A stretch of 64,000 nucleotides of DNA from Pseudomonadota bacterium (GTDB taxonomy: Bacteria; Pseudomonadota; Gammaproteobacteria; Pseudomonadales; Oceanobacteraceae): positions 310,001-374,000 of the forward strand of contig JAIXHJ010000002.1 in the NCBI GenBank assembly GCA_030145845.1, given 5' to 3'. Positions within the stretch are counted from its first letter, which is position 1. Every line of letters begins with the position of its first letter. The notes beneath the pieces are model-generated. The model was not told the origin of the DNA and ran no database searches. It saw nothing but the letters and a program-made list of their open reading frames with translations. Positions 1-8,928 of the stretch are shown here, piece by piece. A program made the position numbers and the translations under genes.

Positions 1-498
1 GGCGAAACCATCTGGGATATCAAAAAACATATCGGTCTGGTGTCGGCATCGCTGCAGTGGGAATACCGCGCCACCACCAATGTACTGAGCACCGTGATTT
101 CCGGTCTGTACGACAGCATCGGTCTGTATCAGAGTACCGGTGATGACGATAAACAGCTGGCGCTGAAATGGCTGGAAATTATCGGCCTGCGCGACAGAGC
201 CAATCAGAGTCTGCAGCACCTGTCATACGGCGAACAGCGGCTGGTGCTGATTGCCCGGGCGCTGATCAAGCAGCCACCGCTGCTGATTCTGGACGAGCCC
301 TGTCAGGGGCTGGATGACCCCAGTCGTATGCTGGTGCTGGCGTTTATTAACCGTCTCGCGGAGCAGCAGGATATTACCCTGCTGTACGTCACTCACCATC
401 CGACGGAAATCCCGCCAGCGATTGATCACCGGCTGTTATTTACGGCCGTGGATGGTCACAGCACCATTCACCTGCAGCAGCCTTCTGACGGGGCTTAA
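1..498 (+). CDS. modF: ModF-like ABC ATPase, C-terminal part
   Basis: The gene is cut by the left edge and reads in frame from base 1, so only the last 165 residues are visible. They hold the back half of an ABC nucleotide-binding domain: a degenerate signature LSYGEQR, a Walker B/glutamate stretch LLILDEP, a D-loop QGLDD and the switch histidine in THHPTE. The wording GETIWDIKKHIGLVS, with the spacing to the signature, resembles the second ATPase half of E. coli ModF (PhrA), a tandem-ATPase protein linked to molybdate genes whose exact role is unclear. No permease or molybdate gene is visible, so the name rests on sequence resemblance alone. The stop is followed by about 110 bp before the next gene. 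Confidence 0.75.
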   Translation, partial: GETIWDIKKHIGLVSASLQWEYRATTNVLSTVISGLYDSIGLYQSTGDDDKQLALKWLEIIGLRDRANQSLQHLSYGEQRLVLIARALIKQPPLLILDEPCQGLDDPSRMLVLAFINRLAEQQDITLLYVTHHPTEIPPAIDHRLLFTAVDGHSTIHLQQPSDGA

Positions 499-606
499 AC
501 CGCCCCGTATCAATGACCGTTTTCCACAACTGGCAAACTGACACTGACCACTTAAACTGAAAGCAGGAGGGCTTTATGCCCTGTTTTTCACTACAGGTGT
601 GCAGCT

Positions 607-1896
607 TTGATCGGTTCTGTTACCACGACACGTGATGGCCGTAAATTCCGTATCAACCGGAGGCATGTCCGCAGGAAACTGGATGTCTCTGAACTGACCG
701 TCGGGATGTATGTTGTTGAGCTGGACCGGCCATGGGAAGAGTCGCCGTTTTTATTTCAGGGCTTTCTGCTGGAGTCCGAAGACGATATCTACATGCTGCA
801 GGATGTCTGCAGCTGGGTGTATGTGGATGTGGTGGAAGAAGAGTGGGAGCCGCTCGATCAGCAACCGGGCAAACGCCCGCCAACCCGTACCCGCTATGTT
901 GAAAAACAGGATGTTGCCCGCCAGCTGACGGAAGCCAACCGTACCTATCAGGCCACCAAAAAGCAGGTCAAACAGCTGATGATGTGCGTGCAGCTGGGGC
1001 AGGGCATGAACCTGCAACAGGCGCAGGCGGTGGTGAAGGACTGCGTCGACCGGGTGGTCCGTAACCCCAATGCCATCCTCTGGCTGACCCGTCTGAAAAA
1101 TCAGGATGAATACACCGCCGAGCATTCGGTGAATGTCTGCCTGCTGGCAATTGCTCTGGGGCAGCAGTGTGACCTTGCCCCCTACGAGCTGGAGAATCTG
1201 GGCATCTGCGGCCTGATGCACGACATCGGCAAGATGAAAGTGCCGGACAGTATTCTCAACAAACCCGGCCGTCTGACGGCGGAAGAATTTGAGGAGATGG
1301 CGCGTCATACCAGCTATGCGCGCAGCCTGCTGATGGGGCGTTCTGATATTTATCCCGGTGCAGTGGATGTGGCCTGGAGTCATCACGAACGGCTGGACGG
1401 CAAGGGTTATCCGCGTGGTGTGGATGGCAGCAAGCTGTCGCTCTTTACCCGCATTGTGACCGTTGTCGATGCTTACGACGCCATGACCAGTGACCGCTGC
1501 TATCAGCCGGGTATGTCGTCGCTGGATGCACTGCGTATTCTGCATCACAACAGCGGCACTCAGTTTGACAGCGATCTGGTGCGCAAATTTGTTGCCATGA
1601 TCGGCCTGTATCCGCCGGGTTATCTGATGGAAATGAGCAATGGTGAGGTGGGGATTATTCTGTCAGCCGAGCGGGGTTTTCAGCTGAAGCCTCGGGTGAT
1701 TATGATTCTCGGCCCGGATAAAGAGCCGCAGCCGGAACGTATTCTTAATCTGGCGCATGCGCCACAGGATGACCGCGGCCATCCTTATGAACCGGCCGGG
1801 GTATTCCGCAGTGGCTGCTTCGGCATTAATGTCAGCGACTATGTGCAGCGCGGCCTGCGGATCAAAGGGTTTGAATACAGCCTGAATGACGACTGA
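607..1896 (+). CDS. HD-GYP cyclic-di-GMP phosphodiesterase
   Basis: A cytosolic protein of 429 residues with an N-terminal DUF3391-type region (about 20-150) and a C-terminal HD-GYP domain. The metal-binding HD pair is at about H205-D206 (in GLMHDIGK), followed by VPDSILNKPGRLT. The second signature HHERLDGKGYP places GYP at 267-269. Key residues are present, so hydrolysis of c-di-GMP is expected from the family. There is no receiver or membrane segment. The only plausible start in the right place is TTG at 607, since the next in-frame ATG falls inside the conserved region; the start is therefore uncertain. It appears monocistronic, and the next gene is convergent with a 2-bp gap. Confidence 0.9.
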   Translation: MIGSVTTTRDGRKFRINRRHVRRKLDVSELTVGMYVVELDRPWEESPFLFQGFLLESEDDIYMLQDVCSWVYVDVVEEEWEPLDQQPGKRPPTRTRYVEKQDVARQLTEANRTYQATKKQVKQLMMCVQLGQGMNLQQAQAVVKDCVDRVVRNPNAILWLTRLKNQDEYTAEHSVNVCLLAIALGQQCDLAPYELENLGICGLMHDIGKMKVPDSILNKPGRLTAEEFEEMARHTSYARSLLMGRSDIYPGAVDVAWSHHERLDGKGYPRGVDGSKLSLFTRIVTVVDAYDAMTSDRCYQPGMSSLDALRILHHNSGTQFDSDLVRKFVAMIGLYPPGYLMEMSNGEVGIILSAERGFQLKPRVIMILGPDKEPQPERILNLAHAPQDDRGHPYEPAGVFRSGCFGINVSDYVQRGLRIKGFEYSLNDD

Positions 1897-1898
1897 GG

Positions 1899-3185
1899 TT
1901 ATTCCGCCGCGTCAGGCTCTGTGGCTGCGGGTTGCTCTGGAGACCCGGCTTCAGTGGCGCTGCTGTCTTCTGCCGTTATTTCCGCATCTTCGGCGCTGCT
2001 GTCAGTAACCGGCGTCTGGGTTTCTGCTTCCGGCTCTGTGGCGTCTGCCGGGGTCTCAGCTGCTGCGGCGGCGTTTTCTTCCTCTGCCACTGAGGCACCG
2101 GTGCTGTCGCTGTGACCCGCGTCATCTGCAGCGGCGGGCAGCTGCTGATCCGCTGTTTCTGCTGTGCTGTCCGGCTCTGCTGGCGCTGTTTCCGCGGCTG
2201 TTGCTTCAGGTGTTGCTTCAGGTGTTGCCGCGGGCGCCGGGGTCTGACGCTGGCGTTCACGTTCCTGCTCCTGCAGGTACTGAATAATGGCCAGCGTCTG
2301 ATCACGGAACGCCATATGCCGCAGGTCCTGATTGTCGGTCGCGGCGCTGATCCGGTGCAGGTAGCCTTCCAGTTTCAGCGCCTGTTGTTCAGCTTCGGCT
2401 TTTTCCAGACGCTGTAATTTCTCTGCCTCGCGGGCCAGATACAGCGCATGCTGGGCCGCACGCAGGGCCTGATGGCCGGTGGCCTCTGCCAGTTCACGGT
2501 TGCCGTATTCGCGGCTGATGGTGGCTTCTGCCTGCTCCACCAGATCTTCGGCGTAGCGGAAGGTTTCCGGCGCATTGTCATCGGCGTCTTCGTCTTCGGC
2601 TTTATCCAGGGTTTCTTCTGCCGGCCGCCAGTGAATAGCCAGCATGGTGTCACGCTCCAGCGTTTTCATATCCGCCAGCAGGCCGGCAGATTGTTTTACT
2701 GCTTTGGCACTGTTGCCGGCTTCAATCAGGGTGATCAGATCCTTCACTTCATCCAGCATATCGTCATAGTCAGACGGCAGTACGCTGGCGCTGCGGATAT
2801 CATCCAGCACGGCTTTCTGCTGCAGCTGTGCTGCCAGTGTCTGCTGCGCGGTGGCTTTGTTGCGCAGGCCGCCCTGCAGCAGGCCGAGTACCCGGGCCGC
2901 TTGCTGCACGGCCGCGGCACTGTGACCGGCGAGGTCTTCCTGCTGCGCCAGTTTCAGGCTGTCTTCAATCTGCTGCATATGCAGCGGGGCATAAAATGCC
3001 AGCTGTTCGTCCTGCGCCTGCTGATAGGCATTGCGGGCTTCATTCAGGGCGCGGTCGCTGTCGTCACCCAGTTCAGAGACTTTGGCATCGGTAATGTCGT
3101 CGAGGTTGCCGAAGTCGGCGATCCGGGGCGCGGCACAGCCGGCCAGCAGGGAAAGGGTGAGCAGAGGGAGCATAAAGCGAAACAT
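1899..3185 (-). CDS. alanine/glutamate-rich lipoprotein, DUF4398-like
   Basis: The start chosen at 3185 gives a clean lipoprotein signal, MFRFMLPLLTLSLLAGC, with lipobox LLAGC and the modified cysteine at residue 17; a longer reading frame upstream would bury this signal. The 428-residue product is almost entirely predicted helix. Residues about 40-300 are coiled-coil-like (ALNEARNAYQQAQDEQLAF and similar), as in DUF4398-type envelope lipoproteins. The last 110 or so residues are a low-complexity Ala/Glu/Pro/Thr tail with small internal repeats (TPEATPEAT), encoded by a short tandem duplication near 2213-2230. It lies downstream of ilvD but behind a terminator, so it probably has its own promoter. 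The function is unknown; a structural role at the cell envelope is inference. Confidence 0.7.
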   Translation of the reverse strand: MFRFMLPLLTLSLLAGCAAPRIADFGNLDDITDAKVSELGDDSDRALNEARNAYQQAQDEQLAFYAPLHMQQIEDSLKLAQQEDLAGHSAAAVQQAARVLGLLQGGLRNKATAQQTLAAQLQQKAVLDDIRSASVLPSDYDDMLDEVKDLITLIEAGNSAKAVKQSAGLLADMKTLERDTMLAIHWRPAEETLDKAEDEDADDNAPETFRYAEDLVEQAEATISREYGNRELAEATGHQALRAAQHALYLAREAEKLQRLEKAEAEQQALKLEGYLHRISAATDNQDLRHMAFRDQTLAIIQYLQEQERERQRQTPAPAATPEATPEATAAETAPAEPDSTAETADQQLPAAADDAGHSDSTGASVAEEENAAAAAETPADATEPEAETQTPVTDSSAEDAEITAEDSSATEAGSPEQPAATEPDAAE

Positions 3186-3211
3186 AAAACATCCGTATAC
3201 AACACAAACAG

Positions 3212-3248
3212 AAAAATGCCCGGGCTGAGGCAACTCAGTCCGGGCATT
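3212..3248 (-). terminator. Rho-independent terminator of ilvD
   Basis: A 15-bp near-perfect inverted repeat (AATGCCCGGGCTGAG / CTCAGTCCGGGCATT) with a 4-nt loop. On the minus strand it is followed by a T run, as expected for the end of the ilvD transcript. It lies between ilvD and the lipoprotein gene. Confidence 0.8.
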
Positions 3249-3299
3249 ATATCGGTTTTTTCATTCAGGCCGCGTGGCCTGATGCATAAAAACCGCGTA

Positions 3300-5135
3300 T
3301 CAGTCGAGCATGCTCTTATCGCGGACTGCGCCTTTATCCGCACTGGTGGCGAATTTGGCGTAGGCTTTCAGCGCGGTGCTCACTTTACGTGGGCGCTCTT
3401 CGGCTGGTTTCCAGCCTTTTTTGTCCTGCTCGTGGCGGCGGTGGGCCAGCTCTTCCGTACTCAGCAGTACATCGATGCTGCGGTTCGGAATGTCGATTTT
3501 AATCGGGTCACCGTCCTGCAGCAGACCGATCGCACCACCGGCAGCGGCTTCCGGTGAGCAGTGGCCAATGGACAGACCGGAGGTACCGCCGGAGAAGCGG
3601 CCGTCGGTCAGCAGCGCACAGGCTTTACCCAGACCTTTGGATTTCAGGTACGAGGTCGGATACAGCATTTCCTGCATACCCGGGCCACCTTTCGGACCTT
3701 CGTAGCGGATGATTACCACGTCACCGGCTTTGACTTCATCGGCGAGGATGCCTTTTACCGCGCTGTCCTGGGATTCAAAGATTTTCGCGCTGCCTTCGAA
3801 TACCAGAATGGAGTCGTCGACCCCGGCGGTTTTCACCACACAGCCGTCTTCGGCGATGTTGCCGTACAGTACCGCCAGACCACCTTCTTTGGAGAAAGCG
3901 TGTTCCAGATTGCGGATACAGCCATTGGCACGGTCGCCGTCGAGCGTTGGCCAGCGGGTGGACTGACTGAAGGCTTGCTGGGTCGGAATACCGGCCGGGC
4001 CGGCTTTGTAGAATTCCACAACTTCCGGCGATGGGTTACGCATGATGTCCCATTTATCCAGCGCGTCTTTCATGGTTTTGCTGTGTACGGTCGGCAGGTC
4101 GCTGTGCAGCAGACCGGCACGGTCGATTTCACCCAGAATACCCATGATGCCACCGGCGCGGTGCACGTCTTCGATATGGTATTTCGGCGTGTTCGGCGCC
4201 ACTTTACACAGCTGCGGTACGATGCGGCTCAGACGGTCGATATCTTTCATATCGAAGTCCACTTCCGCTTCCTGAGCGGCGGCCAGCAGGTGCAGGATGG
4301 TGTTGGTGGAACCACCCATCACGATATCCAGCGTCATGGCGTTTTCGAACGCTTTGAAGCTGGCGATGGAACGCGGCAGCACGGATTCGTCATCCTGTTC
4401 GTAGTAACGCTTGGCGTTCTCTACGACTAAGCGTGCGGCTTCGAGGAACAGATTTTCACGGTCAGCATGAGTCGCCAGCGTGGTGCCGTTACCCGGCAGT
4501 GACAGGCCGATGGCTTCGGTCAGGCAGTTCATCGAGTTGGCGGTGAACATACCGGAGCAGGAACCACAGGTCGGACAGGCGCTGCGTTCGTATGCTTCAA
4601 CTTTTTCGTCGCTGGCAGAATCGTCCGCGGCGATCACCATGGCATCGACCAGATCCAGCTTGTGCTCAGACAGCTTGGTTTTACCGGCTTCCATCGGGCC
4701 ACCGGAAACAAACACCACCGGAATGTTCAGGCGCAGCGCCGCCATCAGCATTCCGGGGGTGATCTTGTCACAGTTGGAGATACACACCAGCGCATCGGCG
4801 CAGTGGGCATTCACCATGTACTCCACGGAGTCGGCGATGATTTCACGGCTGGGCAGGCTGTACAGCATACCGTCGTGACCCATGGCGATACCGTCGTCGA
4901 CGGCGATGGTGTTGAACTCTTTCGCCACACCACCGGCCTTTTCAATTTCGCGGGCGACCAGCTGTCCCATATCCTTCAGGTGCACATGACCCGGTACAAA
5001 CTGGGTAAAGGAGTTGGCGACGGCGATGATAGGTTTATGGAAATCATCGTCTTTCATACCGGTTGCGCGCCACAGCGCACGGGCTCCGGCCATATTACGG
5101 CCACCGGTAGAAGTCCTGGAACGGTACTCAGGCAT
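3300..5135 (-). CDS. ilvD: dihydroxy-acid dehydratase
   Basis: IlvD dehydrates 2,3-dihydroxyisovalerate and 2,3-dihydroxy-3-methylvalerate to the 2-keto acids of valine and isoleucine, in the cytosol, with an Fe-S cluster. The 611-residue protein begins [22 protein letters not shown], matching the family N-terminus; a longer in-frame reading to 5267 adds 44 unrelated residues and is rejected. Cluster and active-site motifs are present: CDKITPGM at C122, [14 protein letters not shown] around residues 187-200, and [15 protein letters not shown] near the C-terminus. The length is close to the usual 610-620. It ends at a strong terminator. The leader (5136-5528) carries DnaA-box-like motifs but no obvious leucine/isoleucine/valine leader peptide. 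Confidence 0.98.
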   Translation of the reverse strand: MPEYRSRTSTGGRNMAGARALWRATGMKDDDFHKPIIAVANSFTQFVPGHVHLKDMGQLVAREIEKAGGVAKEFNTIAVDDGIAMGHDGMLYSLPSREIIADSVEYMVNAHCADALVCISNCDKITPGMLMAALRLNIPVVFVSGGPMEAGKTKLSEHKLDLVDAMVIAADDSASDEKVEAYERSACPTCGSCSGMFTANSMNCLTEAIGLSLPGNGTTLATHADRENLFLEAARLVVENAKRYYEQDDESVLPRSIASFKAFENAMTLDIVMGGSTNTILHLLAAAQEAEVDFDMKDIDRLSRIVPQLCKVAPNTPKYHIEDVHRAGGIMGILGEIDRAGLLHSDLPTVHSKTMKDALDKWDIMRNPSPEVVEFYKAGPAGIPTQQAFSQSTRWPTLDGDRANGCIRNLEHAFSKEGGLAVLYGNIAEDGCVVKTAGVDDSILVFEGSAKIFESQDSAVKGILADEVKAGDVVIIRYEGPKGGPGMQEMLYPTSYLKSKGLGKACALLTDGRFSGGTSGLSIGHCSPEAAAGGAIGLLQDGDPIKIDIPNRSIDVLLSTEELAHRRHEQDKKGWKPAEERPRKVSTALKAYAKFATSADKGAVRDKSMLD

Positions 5136-5528
5136 GGTGTCTCTCGTCGTTTCATCAGCTGAAAATAAGGGCACATATTGTAGCAGCCGGAGTAGCGGCT
5201 TGTCAGTTGTCCACGGTATCTGTGCATAACTTTGTGAGTAAGTTCTGAGTGAATGCCTGTGAGCCATAAGATATGGGCACAGATGACAGATTGATGAAAG
5301 TTTGACCGCCCCGGCAGCATTCAGTGGTTTTCAGAAAAAACCGCTTGAATCAAGGCCTCGCGGGATTTTTTTAGCTGCAAATTCAATATCTTGAAAAAGA
5401 AAGGTTGAGCAGAAAGTCAAGAGTGGATAAAAAGGATTTCAGGATAATCCTGTGGATAACGTTGGGGGTAAGCTGGGAGCAGGGTGGGGAAAATACGCCG
5501 CATGGCGCGCAGGACGGGCGTTCTGCCG
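5136..5528. other. intergenic region with DnaA-box-like motifs
   Basis: This gap of about 390 bp upstream of ilvD contains no convincing gene. It has a TTATGCACA site (complement of 5221-5229) and a perfect TTATCCACA site (complement of 5451-5459). The segments following both sites resemble segments in 34660-34920 upstream of argS, suggesting a dispersed non-coding element. The promoter of ilvD should lie in the right-hand half, but no clear hexamers were found. Confidence 0.5.
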
Positions 5529-5858
5529 TTATCCGCCAGCACTCTGCAGCAGAAACATATACAGCGCCGTGCCGCCGGCAATGCTCACCAGTGCCTGCCG
5601 GAACAGCAGCTGCAGCAGGGCAACCAGCAACAGGCAGCTAAGCTGCAGCAGCACCGCCCTGGCTTCCCCGGCGCTGTCTTTGAAGGCATACACAATCAGC
5701 AGCACCATCATCATCGGCGGCAGAAAGCGTCCCAGCCAGGTCAGCAGTGGGTGGTCACTGACCCGGTAGAGCAGCACAAACGGCAGCAGCCGGGTGGTAA
5801 AGGTGGCCGCCGTCATCACCGCAATGGCGCTGAGCAGATACAGGGTGGTCTCCGTCAT
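5529..5858 (-). CDS. azlD: AzlD-family branched-chain amino acid exporter subunit
   Basis: A 109-residue, very hydrophobic protein with four predicted membrane segments and the family motif FTTRLLPFVLL (about residues 19-29). AzlD proteins are the small partner of AzlC/YgaZ in inner-membrane exporters of branched-chain amino acids and analogues. The start codon overlaps the stop of azlC by 4 bp (ATGA), so the two are translationally coupled. Proximity to ilvD fits the branched-chain theme, although a gap of about 390 bp separates the two units. Substrate specificity is inferred from the family only. Confidence 0.88.
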   Translation of the reverse strand: MTETTLYLLSAIAVMTAATFTTRLLPFVLLYRVSDHPLLTWLGRFLPPMMMVLLIVYAFKDSAGEARAVLLQLSCLLLVALLQLLFRQALVSIAGGTALYMFLLQSAGG

Positions 5859-6556
5859 GGCTGTTCCGCCCTGGCTGGCTGTTGCCGGCGGAACAGCAGG
5901 ATCAGCACACTGAGGCTGAGCAGAATAGCGATCAGCAGCATGTGTTCACGGCTGATCAGCAGCAGCGTGCCAAGCCCGATCAGCAGCGCCATGGCAAATG
6001 GCCGCCAGTCGCGCAGATGGCGGTACTGCTCGGTGGCCAGCACCATAAACAGCGCCGGCAGTACGAAGGCAATACCATCGGTATTGAATGACAGCCGGCT
6101 GCCGGCCCAGGCGCCCAGTGTGCAGCCGCACACCCAGTACAGCTGATGCAGTGCCGACAGACGCAGGCGGAAGCGGCCGCGGTCGGTGCCGGCGGGCAGA
6201 TCGGTGGCAACCAGCAGTGAATAGGTTTCATCGGTCAGACTGAAAATCTGATACAGCCGCCGCCAGCCGCGGTGATCCTGCTGGCCGACGAGGGTCAGCC
6301 CATAGAACAGATGGCGGGAATTCAGCAGCAGGGTGGCGACCGCGATTTCCATCAGTCCGGCCTGATTGGCCAGCAGGCCGACGGCCAGGAACTGGGCGGC
6401 ACCGGCGTAAATAAAGGTGGCCATCACACTGGCCCACAGCCAGTGATAATCCAGCGCGCTGAACAGCACACCAAACGCAGCCCCGAGCGGAATATAACCA
6501 AACATCACCGGCAGGGAAGTGCGCAGTACCAGGGCATTGAGGGGTGACAGCGACAT
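5855..6556 (-). CDS. azlC: AzlC-family branched-chain amino acid exporter
   Basis: A 233-residue inner-membrane protein of the AzlC/YgaZ family, with the typical early motif GYIPLGAAFGVLFSALDY, the following YAGAAQFLAVGLL, and the conserved NSRHLFYGLTL near residue 80. Several membrane spans are predicted. Family members export branched-chain amino acids or related compounds together with AzlD, whose gene overlaps by 4 bp. The unit is divergent from the RNase-J-like gene, and the 150-bp gap between them should hold both promoters. A -10-like TATACT at 6666-6671 faces the other gene. Confidence 0.92.
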   Translation of the reverse strand: MSLSPLNALVLRTSLPVMFGYIPLGAAFGVLFSALDYHWLWASVMATFIYAGAAQFLAVGLLANQAGLMEIAVATLLLNSRHLFYGLTLVGQQDHRGWRRLYQIFSLTDETYSLLVATDLPAGTDRGRFRLRLSALHQLYWVCGCTLGAWAGSRLSFNTDGIAFVLPALFMVLATEQYRHLRDWRPFAMALLIGLGTLLLISREHMLLIAILLSLSVLILLFRRQQPARAEQP

Positions 6557-6709
6557 AAGCCGGTCCGTGGAAAAGAAAGCGGCAGTCTAGGGAGGTGGCT
6601 GCGCTGCTGCAAGCGGCGGCAGGTAAAGACAGTGTTCCGTATCTGCGCTGACCGCGGGCAGACGGTATACTCGCCGCTGAGCCCGCTAATTCTGACAGAC
6701 CAGACCCCC

Positions 6710-8092
6710 ATGACACCGACTGATAACGATCTTTTCTTCCTGCCGCTGGGCGGCACCGGCGAAATCGGCATGAATATGAACCTCTACGGCCACGACGGGC
6801 AGTGGCTGATGGTGGATTGTGGCGTCACCTTTCCCAAACCCGGGCGCGTCAGTGCCGACGGCACGGTGCATCACTCCGGCGAGCCGGATATTCAGATGCC
6901 CGACCCCGGATTTATCGCCAGCCGGCGCGATAAGCTGGCCGGGCTGGTGATTACCCACGCCCATGAAGACCATGTCGGCGCCGTGCCGTATCTGTGGCCG
7001 CAGCTGCAATGCCCGGTGTACTGCACACGCTTCACCGCCGAAGTGCTGAAGAAAAAGCTGGCGGAACACGGCATGCTGCAGCGGGTGAACATTATTATTC
7101 CGGAAACCGGCGACCGGCTGATGATCGGGCCGTTTGACGTGCAGTGGTTAGCACTGACGCACTCCATTCCCGACCCCAACGCGCTGATGATCCGCACCCC
7201 CGCCGGCAATGTCTTTCATACCGGCGACTGGAAACTCGACCCGGACCCGGTGATCGGGCATGGCTATAAAAAAGAAACCTACACCCGGCTGGCGGAAGAA
7301 GGCGTGCGGGCGATGGTCTGCGACTCCACCAATGCCACCGTCAGCGGCCATTCCTGCTCCGAAGGCGACTTATATGCCGGCCTGAAACAGGCAGTGGAAA
7401 GCGCCAGCGGGCGGGTGGTGGTGACCTGTTTCGGCAGTAACATTGCCCGCCTGCTGACGCTGTCGCGCATTGCCGGACAGACCGGGCGTTATATGGGCCT
7501 GATGGGCCGTTCCATGGTGAACATGCACCAGTGCGCGCGCCGCGCCGGCATCTGGCCGCACGATGCCGGCGCCATTCAGGCCGGCCATCTGGGTTACCTG
7601 CCACGCCACGAAGTGCTGGCCGTGGCCACCGGCAGTCAGGGGGAACCGCATACCGCCCTGCGCCGGCTGGCCGCCGGCAGCCACCCCGATTTCGAACTGG
7701 AAGCCGGCGACCGGGTGATTTTCAGCGCCCGTGCCATTCCGGGGAATGAAGACGCCATTGCCGGTCTGATTCAGCAACTGCAGAGTATGGGCGTGGAAGT
7801 GATTACCGCCGAAGCGGCAGAACTGCCGGTGCACGCTTCCGGCCATCCGGCGCAGGATGAATTAAAAATCCTGTATTCCTGGGTGCAGCCTGAGATTGCC
7901 GTGCCGGTTCACGGTGAAGACGTGCACATGCGTGACCACGCCAGACTGGCGCAGGCCTGTGGCGTGCCACGAGCCATGACCGGGCGCAACGGCGACCTGT
8001 TTATGCTCGCCCCGGTGCCCGGTATTCAGCGGCAGAAAGTACACTGTGGCCGGTTGGGGTGGGAGAAAGGGAAGCTGGTGCGGGTGGTATAG
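6710..8092 (+). CDS. beta-CASP metallo-hydrolase, ribonuclease J-like
   Basis: A 460-residue metallo-beta-lactamase/beta-CASP protein. The N-terminus LPLGGTGEIGMNMNLY is typical of ribonuclease J and its relatives. The zinc motif HxHxDH is intact at H83-A-H85-E-D87-H88. The third-ligand region GDWKLD and a late PVHGEDVHMRDH are also present. The start at ATG 6710 is preferred because it precedes the conserved glycine-rich motif directly; an upstream in-frame start at 6632 adds 26 poorly matching residues. It is shorter than classical RNase J (about 550 residues) and appears to lack the C-terminal domain. Family members are 5'-3' exo/endoribonucleases, but the activity of the short gammaproteobacterial form is not established here. 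Confidence 0.85.
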   Translation: MTPTDNDLFFLPLGGTGEIGMNMNLYGHDGQWLMVDCGVTFPKPGRVSADGTVHHSGEPDIQMPDPGFIASRRDKLAGLVITHAHEDHVGAVPYLWPQLQCPVYCTRFTAEVLKKKLAEHGMLQRVNIIIPETGDRLMIGPFDVQWLALTHSIPDPNALMIRTPAGNVFHTGDWKLDPDPVIGHGYKKETYTRLAEEGVRAMVCDSTNATVSGHSCSEGDLYAGLKQAVESASGRVVVTCFGSNIARLLTLSRIAGQTGRYMGLMGRSMVNMHQCARRAGIWPHDAGAIQAGHLGYLPRHEVLAVATGSQGEPHTALRRLAAGSHPDFELEAGDRVIFSARAIPGNEDAIAGLIQQLQSMGVEVITAEAAELPVHASGHPAQDELKILYSWVQPEIAVPVHGEDVHMRDHARLAQACGVPRAMTGRNGDLFMLAPVPGIQRQKVHCGRLGWEKGKLVRVV

Positions 8093-8119
8093 ATTTCTTA
8101 ACAGGTTGTCGGGCCTGCC

Positions 8120-8170
8120 TGACCACCATGGATGGCGGACATGCCTGACGTGCAGGAGTGCGTCTTCAGG
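8120..8170. repeat. CCATGGATGG double-hairpin unit, divergent copy
   Basis: Two adjacent hairpins: CCACCATGGATGGCGG at 8123-8138, then an imperfect stem between CCTGA at 8144-8148 and TTCAGG at 8165-8170 around a GTGCAGGAGTG loop. The order and wording match the 51-bp unit found inside the two long elements at 24652-24702 and 52432-52482, with substitutions that are partly compensated in the stems. Confidence 0.6.
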
Positions 8171-8186
8171 CCTGTGCACCAGGATG

Positions 8187-8236
8187 TCTCGTTCCCACGC
8201 TCCTGCTGTCTCGTTCCCACGCTCCTGCGTGGGAAC
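8187..8236. repeat. REP-like palindrome, one and a half copies
   Basis: The string TCTCGTTCCCACGCTCCTG occurs at 8187-8205 and again from 8209. The second copy completes a palindrome, GTTCCCACGC/GCGTGGGAAC, at 8213-8236. Sequences of this type occur as short intergenic palindromes in many proteobacterial genomes, as recalled from general knowledge rather than a search. Confidence 0.65.
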
Positions 8237-8906
8237 GCAAATACCGCCAGCTTTATAGAGCAAGCTCCGGAGAGTATTTGCTTGGCCTATGCGGGGCTCC
8301 GCCCCCGCCCCCAACGTGGGGAACTTCTCCCCACACCCCTGCTTTCCGGCGCGTCCGTCGTTTAACGGCTTTCTCCTTGTCATCCCGGATCGCGCAGCAA
8401 TTCGCCCGAAATTACTCTTTAAAAACCCTGATTAAGCTGGGTAATTTCGGGCAGGGCTGCGCTTTACTCCGGTCTGACTGGCGTCAAAAACCTACTCCGC
8501 CCGATGCCGGGAAAAACCACTACCGCAATGCTGCTTTTCAAAACAACCCTGATAGGGAGCTTAAGGATGTTGATTGCTACAAAGCGCCTTCACGATGGCG
8601 CCATCGGCCATTGACTCACCTGTCATCAGCGCACAGTATATTTTTTTACATCGCACAGTTTGTGCGCGATTTGCCGCAGGTATAAGCACGTTTTTCCAGT
8701 GCGCGAATATAAGCTATTGATTCATATATAGATTCTGAGTTCAGTCCAGGAATTAATGTGCCAGCTGGCCGGATGTTTGTGCGTGGGTGCGTTTTGGTCT
8801 GTAAGGTTTGTACAGGAACTGCGCGATAACTGAACAGAATCAACAGGCAGGAATGGGTTTTCGTTAATGGGCCCGGGGCAAAGTGAGCATACTCATGACT
8901 AAAACT

Positions 8907-8913
8907 GTTAGAT
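8907..8913 (+). other. possible integron core site GTTAGAT
   Basis: GTTAGAT fits the recombination consensus GTTRRRY, lies 15 bp upstream of the next start codon and is preceded by CTAAAAC, as in some attI ends. It would mark the left boundary of the first cassette. A 7-bp match alone is weak. Confidence 0.3.
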
Positions 8914-8928
8914 TTCTGAGAGGTAAAT

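Larger units (their letters stand above)
8093..8907. other. 815-bp non-coding stretch with repeats
   Basis: This gap begins right after the RNase-J-like gene. The first 150 bp hold a CCATGGATGG-type double hairpin and a REP-like GTTCCCACGC palindrome. From about 8240 to 8907 no reading frame resembles a known protein. Codon structure is poor in all frames, and no integrase remnant was recognised, although this is where one would sit if the following cassettes belonged to an integron. Confidence 0.5.

Noticed and set aside
2448..3557. Plus-strand frame of 369 codons spanning the lipoprotein and the end of ilvD
   Set aside because: It crosses a terminator and two genes on the opposite strand, and its composition is that of antisense reading.
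3561..4430. Long plus-strand frame opposite ilvD
   Set aside because: It is the antisense shadow of a well-conserved gene with strong codon bias. Similar shadows opposite hdGYP (751-1548), serA (49599-50648), the FAD dehydrogenase (50912-52027) and mrcA (53842-55005) were also rejected.
5219..5460. Chromosomal origin of replication
   Set aside because: Only two DnaA-like boxes, no dnaA, dnaN, gidA or rpmH genes nearby, and a similar segment occurs upstream of argS.
8187..8236. Start of a CRISPR array
   Set aside because: Only one and a half copies of the palindrome with a 2-bp spacing, no spacer-repeat periodicity and no cas genes in the window.
8646..8843. Minus-strand frame as a remnant integrase upstream of the cassettes
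   Set aside because: Its 65 residues contain none of the tyrosine-recombinase motifs, and no neighbouring frame continues it.
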